64,000 nt of DNA from Streptosporangium sp. NBC_01495. Lineage in GTDB: Bacteria; Actinomycetota; Actinomycetes; Streptosporangiales; Streptosporangiaceae. The DNA lies in the NCBI RefSeq assembly GCF_036250735.1, contig NZ_CP109430.1, forward strand, positions 186,001-250,000, given 5' to 3'. This document shows, one piece after another, positions 46,851 to 54,861 of this stretch. Below the pieces are notes generated by a model, which was not told where the DNA came from, did no database searches, and saw only the letters and a list, made by a program, of their open reading frames with translations. The position numbers and the translations under genes are program-made. Every line of letters begins with the position of its first letter. Within the stretch, counting starts at the first letter, position 1.

Positions 46851-48160
46851 CGTTTCACCGGTGCGGGCCTGGCGCGAACGCCGGGTCTTACCGCTCCTCC
46901 ACGGGCGTTTACCGTCTCCCCGCAACTCTGGGCGACGCCGGCCGCAAGAGCGGCCAGATTACGTGCGGCATTCAGGTCCCGGTCCATGACCAGGCCACAC
47001 CCGGTGCAGGTGTATTCACGCTCGGACAGGGCGAGTTTGGCTTTCACCGCGCCACATCCCGAACACGTCTTACTGGAGGGAAACCAGCGGTCGGCGACCA
47101 CGAGCCCGCCACCGCTCCACCCGGTCTTGTACGACAACTGCCGCCGCACCTCGGCCATCCCGACATCCGCGACCGCGCGGGCCAGGGAGCGGTTGGCGAG
47201 CATCCCGGAGATGTTCAGGTCCTCGATCACCACGGTGCCGTAGGTGGCCGCCAACCGGGTGGTGAGCTTGTGCAGGCCATCACGCCGCTGGTTGGCGACG
47301 CGGGCGTGCGCCTTGCCCAGCGCCCCCTTGGTTGTGGCCCAGCGGGCGGAGGCCTCGCGTCTGGCGCCGTCCGGGGTGCGCGGGCCGATGCGGCGGGCGA
47401 GCTGTTTGTTCAGCCGGCGTAGCCGCTTGAGCGCCGAGCGGTGATGTTTGGGGTTGGCGATGACATCGCCGGTGGACAGCACCGCGAGGTCCTTCACCCC
47501 CAGATCGACGCCGACGACGGCGTCCGGTTTGGCCGGGGTGCGGTCGGTGCGGTCGGTGCGGTCGATCTCACAGGTGAACGCCACGAACCAGCGGCCCCCC
47601 TCACGGCGGACGGTGGCCGACAGGATGCGCCCGGTCCGGCGCTCCAGGTGGCGGGCCAGCTTGCGGGTCGACTCATGGGTGCGGATGGTGCCGAGCCGGG
47701 GCAGCGTCACCTGACGGCGGCCGGCCTCCACGCGGATGGTGCCGGTGGTGAACCGGCACGAGAGGAGGGCGCGGTGCTTGGATTTGAACCGGGGGAAACC
47801 GATCTTCTTGCCCGCCCGCGCGCCCTTGCGTGAGGCGGCCCAGTTCTTCACCGCCCGGGTGACGCCGTCCAGGCCGGTGTTGTAGGCCTCTTTGGAATTC
47901 TCCGCCCACCACGGGGCAGCGGTGTCCTTGGCGGCGTTCCAGGCGCGTCGCAGGGAGTACAGCGACCACGGCACCTCGGTCAGCACCTCATCGGCGATGC
48001 CGTAGGACTGTTCGGCCGCACGCTGGTTCATCGCGGCTTTGATACGGGCCAGGCCCCAGTTGAACGCGAACCGCGCCGCACCACAGTGCGAGGCGAGCAG
48101 ACGCGCCTGTTCCGGGGTGGGGTCGAGGGCGTAGCGGTAGGCCTGGTGAACCCGCATCAA
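46781..48160 (-). CDS. tnpB: TnpB RNA-guided nuclease of an IS200/IS605-IS607-type element, no TnpA
   Basis: The 459-residue protein appears complete. The RuvC residues are present: Asp219 (VGVDLGVKDLAV), Glu313 (VIEDLNISGM) and the Asp in VMDRDLNAARN (~393-395), with the zinc finger CSGC...CTGC (366-388) in the usual place. The N-terminal HQAYRYALDPTPEQ is the OrfB HTH. No TnpA gene is present, so the element is non-autonomous. The guide RNA of such elements overlaps the 3' end of tnpB, here about 46700-46850. The element lies in the divergent gap between the subtilase and CHAT genes. Confidence 0.93.
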   Translation of the reverse strand: MMRVHQAYRYALDPTPEQARLLASHCGAARFAFNWGLARIKAAMNQRAAEQSYGIADEVLTEVPWSLYSLRRAWNAAKDTAAPWWAENSKEAYNTGLDGVTRAVKNWAASRKGARAGKKIGFPRFKSKHRALLSCRFTTGTIRVEAGRRQVTLPRLGTIRTHESTRKLARHLERRTGRILSATVRREGGRWFVAFTCEIDRTDRTDRTPAKPDAVVGVDLGVKDLAVLSTGDVIANPKHHRSALKRLRRLNKQLARRIGPRTPDGARREASARWATTKGALGKAHARVANQRRDGLHKLTTRLAATYGTVVIEDLNISGMLANRSLARAVADVGMAEVRRQLSYKTGWSGGGLVVADRWFPSSKTCSGCGAVKAKLALSEREYTCTGCGLVMDRDLNAARNLAALAAGVAQSCGETVNARGGAVRPGVRARPAPVKRELPPGRTLPRQRGSSLTLTKKH

Positions 48161-48422
48161 CCCTCCCCATCACGCTAAGTCGTTGACCATAAACTTACCG
48201 CGAGAATCACGATCAATGACTACTTGAGCAGCGAAGAGGCATGCGCCCGCCCCGGCATCATCTGGCGCACCCTGGAGAACCGGTCCAAACGCTCCGAGGG
48301 GTTCCCACAACCCATCGAAAAGCTGAGCAGTTCGTCACCCCGGGCGAGTTTCCCGGTACGAACGGGAGCGGGGGTTGTCCTCGGAGGGCTTCTCGGCATG
48401 GACGCCCTGAACACACCACGTC

Positions 48423-48434
48423 TAACATCGATCC
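48423..48434 (+). promoter_or_regulatory. Probable leaderless promoter of the CHAT gene
   Basis: TAACAT (48423-48428) is 6 bp before the GTG at 48435, with TGGACG at 48399-48404 as a possible -35 (18-bp spacer). There is no ribosome site, which fits a leaderless transcript. Confidence 0.45.
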
Positions 48435-51062
48435 GTGACCGGGGGAAGCTCGCGGATCCCGCCGCTCGCGGGAGACCCTCTCGATCTCCTGCCCCTGGTG
48501 TTCGCCCGCCCCGCGGACGCGCTGGCCGGAGCGCGGGCCGTGCTGTCGGGCGCCCCCTCCCCGCACGACGCCTCCGTCGCCCACCAGGTGATCGGCATCT
48601 GGCAGCGCGACTTCGGCGACCTCGTGGTGGCGATCGGCCACCTCCGGCAGGCCCGTGTCCTGGCCGCCAGGTCCGGTTCCCCGAACCGCGAGGCGGACGT
48701 GCTGGCGACCCTGGGAGCCGCCCTCATCCACGCGGGCCGCACCAGGCAGGGGATGGCCGCGCTGGAGGCGGCCGTCGAGAGGGGCAGCGGGGTCACCGGG
48801 GCCCGCGTGCTGTTCCGCCGCGGCTACGCCTGGTGGGTTCTCGGGGGGCACCGCGAGGCGCTCGACGACCTGCGGCGGGCCATTCCCACCCTGCGTCGGG
48901 CCCAGGACACGATCTGGACCGCGCGGGCGCTCACGCTCAGGGCGACCGTCCACCTGGCCATGGGATCCGTCGAGCGGGCCGAGGCCGACTTCATCGCCGC
49001 CGAGCAGCTGTGGGACACCACCGACCAGGAGCACGACAAGGCCGACGCCGTGGAGAGCCGCGGGCTGGCGGCGTTCCGGTCCGGTGACCTCCCCGCGGCG
49101 CTCCATCTCTTCGACGAGGCCGCGAGCCGGTACGAGGCCCTCGGCACGCCCATGTTCGTCCTGCACATCCGGCGGTGCGGGGTGCTCCTGGCGGCCGGGC
49201 TGGCGCGCGAGGCGCTGGAGGAGGCCGACGCCGCCACGGAGCAGCTGAACCGCATGGGAGGGCAGACGACCCGCAGCGCCGAGCTCCTCCTGATCGCCGC
49301 GCGGGCCGCGATCGCGGCGGGTGAGCCGCACGCGGCGATCGCCCGCGCGAGCACGGCCATCCGGCTGTTCTCCAGCCAGCGCCGCGACTGGTGGCAGGCC
49401 CACGCACGGCTGGTGCTGGTCCAGGCCAGGTTCGCGGCGGGAAAGGTCTCCGGCCGCTCGGTGCGCGACGCCGCCGAGGTCGCGGTACGGCTGGCGGAGC
49501 TGCGTTCCCCCGAGGCGGTCCAGGCCTCGCTGCTGGCCGGGCGCACCGCCCTCGCCCTCGGCTGGGAGGCCGACGCGGAACGGCACCTGGCCGCCGCGGC
49601 CAGGACCAGGGCGCGCGGGCCCGCCTTCGCCCGCGTGGACGGCTGGGTGGCGCAGGCGCTCAGGGCGGCCGCAGCGGGGCGTACGCGCGGCGTGCTGGAC
49701 GCCTGCCGCCGGGGGCTCGACCTGCTGGACGAGCACAGGATGACCCTGGGCGCCTCGGAGCTGCGGGCGCGGGCCACCGCGCAGGGGGCCGAGCTGGCCG
49801 TGCTCGCGCAGCGGGCGACCCTCGCCGGGGGGAGCCCCCGCAGGTTCCTCGGCTGGAGCGAACGCTGGCGCGCCACCGTGCTCGCGGTCCCGCCCACCCG
49901 GCCCCCGGACGATCCCGAGCTGCTGCGGGACGTGACGGCCTTCCGCGAGATCAGCAGCCGGGTCGACACGGCGCGGCCGGGAGGCGTGCCGGTCCCCGCG
50001 CTGGAGCGCGAGCAGCGGCGGCTGGAGAGGGAGATCCGCGCCCGGACGCTCCGCACCCGCAGCGCGGGCGGCTTCGACGGGCACCGCTTCGACGCGGGCC
50101 CCCTGCTCGACGGGCTGGGCGACGGGTGGCTGATCGAGATCGTCGCCGTCGACGGGGAGCTGTACGTCCTGCTCTGCGGCCGGGGGAGGGTGCGCAGGTT
50201 CGCCGCGGGGCGGCTGGCCGACGCGGCGATCGACGCCGACCACGCCCGCGCCGGCCTCAGACGGATCGCGTACGGGGGCTCGGAGGGCAGGTTGCCCGTC
50301 CTGGAGGCGGGCGGGCGCCGCCTCCAGGAGTCGCTGCTCGGCCCCGCCGTGCGCCACCTCGGGGACGGCCCCGTGGTCGTCGTACCGCCGGGCAGGCTGC
50401 ACGGCGTCCCCTGGGCGCTGCTGCCGGCGCTGGGCGAGCGGGTGCTGAGCGTGTCGCCGTCCGCGAGCGCCTGGCTCCGCGCCCGGCGGATCGAGCCGTC
50501 GCCGTCCACGGAGCGGGTCGTGCTGGTCAGGGGGCCGGGGCTGGCGACCGGCGGTGCCGAGATCCCGCTCCTGGCCGCGCGGTACGGGGAGGCGACCGTG
50601 CTGGAGTCCGGGACCGCGGTCGCCCCGGCCGTGCTCGCGGCGCTCGACGGCAGCAGGCTCGCCCACATCGCCGCGCACGGCACCTTCCGCTCCGACAGCC
50701 CGATGTTCTCCTCCCTGAGGATGGACGACGGCCCGCTCACGGTGCACGACCTCGAACGGCTGCACAGTGCCCCGTACCGGATCGTCCTGTCCAGCTGCGA
50801 CTCCGGCAGGCTGCAGCCGGTCGGCGCGAACGAGCTGCTCGGCCTCGCCGCGGCGCTGCTGCCGCTGGGTACGGCCGGGATCGTGGCGAGTTCGGTGCCC
50901 GTCGACGACGAGGCCGTGGTGCCGCTGATGCTGGCCCTGCACGAGGGGCTGCGGCGCGGCCTGAGCATGGCCGAGGCCCTGCGCGACGCGCGGCTGGCGA
51001 TGCCCGGCGACGACCTCAACCGGGCGACCGGCTGGTCCTTCTCCGCCATCGGCGGGGCCTGA
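48435..51062 (+). CDS. TPR-CHAT protein (caspase-like cysteine protease)
   Basis: The 875-residue protein has ~12 TPR-like helical repeats (residues ~20-470, for example ADVLATLGAALIHAGRTRQG) and a C-terminal CHAT domain (~560-875). The dyad is intact: His748 in HIAAHGTFRSDSP and Cys788 in VLSSCDSGRLQP. NELLGLAAALLPLGTAGIVA and LHEGLRRGLSMAEALRDARL complete the fold. CHAT proteases work in type III-E CRISPR (Craspase), gasdermin and other conflict systems; here no effector such as gasdermin is adjacent. The intracellular subtilase, sigma factor and beta-sandwich protein next door suggest a regulated protease cascade. The start is GTG 48435, probably leaderless. Confidence 0.9.
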   Translation: MTGGSSRIPPLAGDPLDLLPLVFARPADALAGARAVLSGAPSPHDASVAHQVIGIWQRDFGDLVVAIGHLRQARVLAARSGSPNREADVLATLGAALIHAGRTRQGMAALEAAVERGSGVTGARVLFRRGYAWWVLGGHREALDDLRRAIPTLRRAQDTIWTARALTLRATVHLAMGSVERAEADFIAAEQLWDTTDQEHDKADAVESRGLAAFRSGDLPAALHLFDEAASRYEALGTPMFVLHIRRCGVLLAAGLAREALEEADAATEQLNRMGGQTTRSAELLLIAARAAIAAGEPHAAIARASTAIRLFSSQRRDWWQAHARLVLVQARFAAGKVSGRSVRDAAEVAVRLAELRSPEAVQASLLAGRTALALGWEADAERHLAAAARTRARGPAFARVDGWVAQALRAAAAGRTRGVLDACRRGLDLLDEHRMTLGASELRARATAQGAELAVLAQRATLAGGSPRRFLGWSERWRATVLAVPPTRPPDDPELLRDVTAFREISSRVDTARPGGVPVPALEREQRRLEREIRARTLRTRSAGGFDGHRFDAGPLLDGLGDGWLIEIVAVDGELYVLLCGRGRVRRFAAGRLADAAIDADHARAGLRRIAYGGSEGRLPVLEAGGRRLQESLLGPAVRHLGDGPVVVVPPGRLHGVPWALLPALGERVLSVSPSASAWLRARRIEPSPSTERVVLVRGPGLATGGAEIPLLAARYGEATVLESGTAVAPAVLAALDGSRLAHIAAHGTFRSDSPMFSSLRMDDGPLTVHDLERLHSAPYRIVLSSCDSGRLQPVGANELLGLAAALLPLGTAGIVASSVPVDDEAVVPLMLALHEGLRRGLSMAEALRDARLAMPGDDLNRATGWSFSAIGGA

Positions 51063-51217
51063 CACCCCTGGCCGGGCGGGGGCCGGCACCCCCGCCCGGT
51101 GGAGCCGGACGGCCGGACCTCCGCGTCCGCCGGACCTCCGCGTCCGCCGGGGTTCTCGCCCCGCGTGCCCTGCCCGGGTGTCCCGGCTCATGCGTCTCCG
51201 GCCGCTGGTGAGCCGCG

Positions 51218-53518
51218 TCAGCCGACGGTGAAGAGCTTTCCCAGGCCGGCGCGGTCGCTGCTGCCGAGCCGCGCGTAGGCGTCACACAGGTGGTTGGCCA
51301 CCGTACGGATCGACACCGTGAGCTGCTCGGCGATCTGCCGGTTGGTCAGGCCCGCCGCGGCGAGGCTGACGATCTGCCGCTGGCGTGCGGTCAGCTTCGG
51401 CAGCGCGAGGTTGACCAGGGCGGAGCTGCGCGCCCCCTGGCAGGCGCTCGCCAGCGTGGAGGCCCGGTTCCTGGAGGTCTGCGAGGCACGCCGGTCGTCG
51501 TGGACGAGGGCCGCGTGCGCGAACGTCTCCGCCGCGTGCAGCAGCAGGCCGAGGTCGGCGAGACCTCGCGCCACCTTGTCCAGGGCCTCCCCGTCGCGCC
51601 CGGCCAGCGCGCGGGCGTGCCACGCCAGCAGGGGGGCGAGGTCCCCCTCCGCGCGGTCGGCCAGCTCCCCGAGCCGCTCGACGACCAGCTCGGGGGTACC
51701 GAGCCGCACCACGTCGTGCAGGGCGAAGAGGTCGTCTTCGAGCGGGTCGTCCCCGGCGGCGCGCAGCGCGGATTGCAGGGCCCCGTCGAGGTTCCCCTCG
51801 GCGGCGAGTGTCCAGGTCCGTGCCCGCTCGGTGGCGAGCGCCCACGACCGCGTGTCCCCCGGGGCCACCGCGGACAGCGGGCGTGCCGGGTGTGCTGGGT
51901 GTGCCGGGTGTGCTGGGTGTGCCGGGTGTGCCGGGTGTGCCGGGGAGCGGTCCTGGGTGGCGGGCCACATGCGCGCCCGTATGTCTCCGTCGGGGGCCGG
52001 ACCGCGTGACAGGGCCTGCCACGCCGTCGTCAGGTCGCCGATGTAGGCGGAGGCGTGAGCGAGTTCGGCCAGGCAGCCGCGGTGGTGGGGGGCGCGGCGC
52101 AGCCCCTCGCGGCTCCAGGCGATGGCCTCGCGGGTCTCCCCGCGAAGCCGGGCGACCCGGGCCCGCCGCGCGCAGAACTCCGGCATCGCGGGCTCGTCCC
52201 AGCCGATGTCCTCCTCGGCCATCCGTTCGCCGGTGCCGCGCGGTATCCCCGAGAGCCTTCCCGCGTACGCGTGCGCGGCCAGCTCCTCGCACTCGGCCTC
52301 CAGCGCCGAGGCCCGGGGGAGCCGTCGCGCGCCGGACGGCCCGCCCGTCCGCAGGCGCTCCGCGGCGGCCCGGAGCACCGGGCCGTGCAGCGGGTGGGCG
52401 AGCCGGATCGACAGCCGGTCGTCCACGGTGACCAGCCCCTTCGCCCGCAGACGTTCGAGGACGGCGAAGGCCACCTCGGCGCCCGCGTCCAGCGGCCCGC
52501 CGGACGCGATGGGTTCTGGGGGTTCGCCGGACGCGTTGGGCTTCGGCGGTTCGCCGGACGTGGTGAGTTCCGGGAGTTCGCCGGACGCGTTGGGTTCCGG
52601 GGGTTCGCCGGACGTGATGAGCCTGAGGGGCCTGCCGGACGCGATGAGTTCCAGCGCCCTCCGCTCCTCCCCGCCGACGTCGCGGATCGTGTCCTCCACC
52701 AGCTCCCTGACGCGCGCCGTCATCGGGGGAGTTCCCCGCCAGGTCCACGTGCCCGACACGTGGCTCAGGTCTCCCCCGGCGTGGACGGCGACGACCAGCT
52801 CGCGCAGGAGCCGCAGATCGCCGCGGCTCGCCCGGTGCAGGCGCCGGACGGTGAGGGTGTCCACGTAGCCGCCCACCGCGCGGGACAGCAGCTCGCCGCA
52901 CTCGCTCTCCGTCAGGGGGGCCAGCGCCATGCGGGGCAGGAGGTCCTCCTCCCAGAGCCTGGAGACGTCCTCGGGGACGGGCTCGCCCTCCCTGACCGTG
53001 ACGAGCAGGCGGGTGCGCCCCCTGAGCGCCAGACGGAGGACGATCGCGGCCGAGGAGTCGTCCAGGAGGTGGGCGTCGTCCACGACGAGCACGCGTACCC
53101 CGTCCAGCGCCTCGACGGGGTCCGGCGGGCAGAGAAGCCCCGTGAGGCGCGGGGAGGATTTCGTGAGGTACGGCGCCGGCCCCGGGGAGGCGGAGAGCTC
53201 CGCGAGGCGCGGGGGGCGGGAAAGGAGAGGGGCGAAGGCGGCGAGCGGGGTGTCCCGGGTGTCCGGCGTTCCGGTGATCCGTGCGTGGAGCGGCTCGGTC
53301 ACAGCCTCGGGTACGGCCTCGGCGGCCAGGCGGCTCCTGCCGCTCCCCGCCGCGCCGGTCACGACGACGCCCCGGCGACCGGCCGCCAGGTTTCGCCGTA
53401 CGAGATCGAGTTCCTCAGTCCTGGCCGTGAACGGCCAGGGGGACCGTGGGTTTCTCACAGCGGTATGAGTCGGGCCGCCCGCCCGTGATACACGTGGAAT
53501 TGAGTACCCCCTACTCAT
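51218..53518 (-). CDS. LuxR-family regulator with N-terminal ATPase (LAL-type)
   Basis: This ~766-residue protein has a STAND-like P-loop (VVVTGAAGSGRSRLAAEAVP, VRVLVVDDAHLLDDSSA), a helical middle and a C-terminal LuxR HTH (LTARQRQIVSLAAAGLTNRQ, IAEQLTVSIRTVANHLCDAY). Start ATG 53518; GTG 53458 is equally possible. Two in-frame tandem repeats interrupt it: a 9-residue SGEPPEPNA unit (four copies, 27-bp period, ~52521-52620) and PAH triplets (9-bp unit, ~51882-51944). LALs integrate ligand or ATP signals to activate transcription. It is divergent from the metzincin-like gene, a likely target. Confidence 0.88.
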   Translation of the reverse strand: MSRGYSIPRVSRAGGPTHTAVRNPRSPWPFTARTEELDLVRRNLAAGRRGVVVTGAAGSGRSRLAAEAVPEAVTEPLHARITGTPDTRDTPLAAFAPLLSRPPRLAELSASPGPAPYLTKSSPRLTGLLCPPDPVEALDGVRVLVVDDAHLLDDSSAAIVLRLALRGRTRLLVTVREGEPVPEDVSRLWEEDLLPRMALAPLTESECGELLSRAVGGYVDTLTVRRLHRASRGDLRLLRELVVAVHAGGDLSHVSGTWTWRGTPPMTARVRELVEDTIRDVGGEERRALELIASGRPLRLITSGEPPEPNASGELPELTTSGEPPKPNASGEPPEPIASGGPLDAGAEVAFAVLERLRAKGLVTVDDRLSIRLAHPLHGPVLRAAAERLRTGGPSGARRLPRASALEAECEELAAHAYAGRLSGIPRGTGERMAEEDIGWDEPAMPEFCARRARVARLRGETREAIAWSREGLRRAPHHRGCLAELAHASAYIGDLTTAWQALSRGPAPDGDIRARMWPATQDRSPAHPAHPAHPAHPAHPAHPARPLSAVAPGDTRSWALATERARTWTLAAEGNLDGALQSALRAAGDDPLEDDLFALHDVVRLGTPELVVERLGELADRAEGDLAPLLAWHARALAGRDGEALDKVARGLADLGLLLHAAETFAHAALVHDDRRASQTSRNRASTLASACQGARSSALVNLALPKLTARQRQIVSLAAAGLTNRQIAEQLTVSIRTVANHLCDAYARLGSSDRAGLGKLFTVG
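51882..51944 (-). repeat. 9-bp tandem repeat encoding (Pro-Ala-His)n
   Basis: GGGTGTGC(C/T) units in perfect 9-bp register, about seven copies. It encodes PAHPAHPAH in the LuxR-family protein. Confidence 0.9.
52521..52620 (-). repeat. 27-bp tandem repeat in the LuxR-family gene
   Basis: The core GGTTCGCCGGACG starts at 52521, 52548, 52575 (as AGTTCG) and 52602, exactly 27 bp apart. It encodes nine-residue SGE(P/L)P(E/K)(P/L)(N/T)(A/T) units. Confidence 0.9.
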
Positions 53519-53582
53519 GCGCGTCCGGGATTCCATCTCCAGTGTCGTGGCATGTGGACACGGTTTCCTTGATCTCCTCACC

Positions 53583-54755
53583 ATGCCCGAAGGCGGGGGT
53601 CTCCAGGCTGCGGGAATGCCGATGAGGGCGGACGACGGCGAGCGCGTCCGGCACTGCTCGCTCCCGCCGTACCCCGCCCACGCGCCGCCGGACGGGCTTG
53701 AGGGGAGGCGGCGCGAGGCCCTGCTCTCGGGGCGGCGGGCGTGGCTGAACGGTACGGTCCTGCACTACTGCTTCCTGGGCGGGCAGCGCGACGGCGGGAA
53801 ACGTGACGGTGCGCAGGGGGACGGCGGGCAGCGCGACGGCGGGCAGGGGAGCGGTGCGCGGGGCGACGGCGGGCGGTATGACGGTGAGCAGCGTGAGGTC
53901 GTGCGCCGGGGTTTCCAGGAGTGGAAGGACCTCGGCATCGGGCTGGAGTTCGCCGAGGTCGCCGACCATACCGAGGCGGAGGTACGGATCGGGTTCCGGC
54001 GGGACGCCGGATCGTGGTCGGCCGTGGGACGCGACGCGCTCCGCGTCGGGACCGCCTCCCGCACGGTGAACTTCGGCTGGGATCTCACCGGGCCGCACGG
54101 CCGGGGCGCCGTGCTGCACCAGATCGGCCACGTCATCGGCATGGTCCACGAGCACCAGAGTCCGTACTCGGGCATCCTCTGGGACGAGGAGGCCGTCTAC
54201 GAGGACTTCGCGGGGCCGCCGAACCTCTGGCCGAGGTCGCGGACGTTCCACAACGTCATCCGCAGGCTCGACGAGAGCGAGGCGAACGGCCCGGTGTGGG
54301 ACCCGCTGTCCGTCATGGGATACCGGTTCGGCCCGGGGCTCATCCTGGAGCCCCCGTGCTACCGGGCGGGGATCGCGCCGCCGGGCACCGTCTCCGAGCT
54401 CGACGCCGCGTTCGCCCGCCGCTGGTACCCGCTCCCGGGCGCCGAGCCGCCGCCCGAGCTGTCGCCGTTCCGCTCCGCCCCGCTCGGCACCGAGGCGGGC
54501 GAACAGCGCGACTTCGTGATCACCCCTCGCGCGACCCGTGACTACACCGTCGGCGTCTTCGGCGAGTGCGACACGGTGCTGGTGCTGTTCGAGGAGGTCG
54601 GCGGCGACCTGCGCTACCTGGCGGGCGACGACGACGGAGGGCACCCGCGCAACGCGTCCCTCCGCGTCCACCTGCTCAGGGACCGCCGCTACGTCCTCCG
54701 CGCGCGGGTCCACTCCTGCTGGGGACCCGGCCAGGCCGCAGTCATGTGCTGGTGA
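53583..54755 (+). CDS. Metzincin-like metalloprotease homologue lacking the catalytic Glu
   Basis: The protein has 390 residues from ATG 53583; an earlier ATG at 53517 overlaps the divergent LuxR start. An astacin/matrixin-like domain (~100-290) carries HQIGHVIGMVH (His179, His183, His189), where Gln180 replaces the catalytic Glu of HExxHxxGxxH; the zinc ligands and Met-turn (LSVMGYRF) remain. The C-terminal ~100 residues (DYTVGVFGECDTVLVLFEEV) look like a beta-sandwich. There is no evident signal peptide. A 15-residue Gly-rich repeat (45-bp period, ~53781-53885) precedes the domain. It is probably zinc-binding but proteolytically inactive or altered. Confidence 0.8.
   Translation: MPEGGGLQAAGMPMRADDGERVRHCSLPPYPAHAPPDGLEGRRREALLSGRRAWLNGTVLHYCFLGGQRDGGKRDGAQGDGGQRDGGQGSGARGDGGRYDGEQREVVRRGFQEWKDLGIGLEFAEVADHTEAEVRIGFRRDAGSWSAVGRDALRVGTASRTVNFGWDLTGPHGRGAVLHQIGHVIGMVHEHQSPYSGILWDEEAVYEDFAGPPNLWPRSRTFHNVIRRLDESEANGPVWDPLSVMGYRFGPGLILEPPCYRAGIAPPGTVSELDAAFARRWYPLPGAEPPPELSPFRSAPLGTEAGEQRDFVITPRATRDYTVGVFGECDTVLVLFEEVGGDLRYLAGDDDGGHPRNASLRVHLLRDRRYVLRARVHSCWGPGQAAVMCW
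53781..53885 (+). repeat. 45-bp in-frame tandem repeat in the metzincin-like gene
   Basis: GGGCAGCGCGACGGCGGG starts at 53781 and 53826. It encodes GGQRDGGKRDGAQGD and GGQRDGGQGSGARGD, then a third partial GGRYDG. Confidence 0.85.
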
Positions 54756-54861
54756 GGCCCGCGCCGCCCGGGAACTGTGGCCAGATCCGCGGGGCTCCCG
54801 CGGAGAGCCTCCCGGAGCGGGAGAGCGCGCGTCGCCGTCCGGGTGAATGACCCGCCGTGCC

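Noticed and set aside
43376..51062. Type III-E CRISPR (Craspase) association for the CHAT protein
   Set aside because: No cas7/cas11 fusion or array anywhere in the window; the TnpB is an IS gene, not a Cas12 locus.
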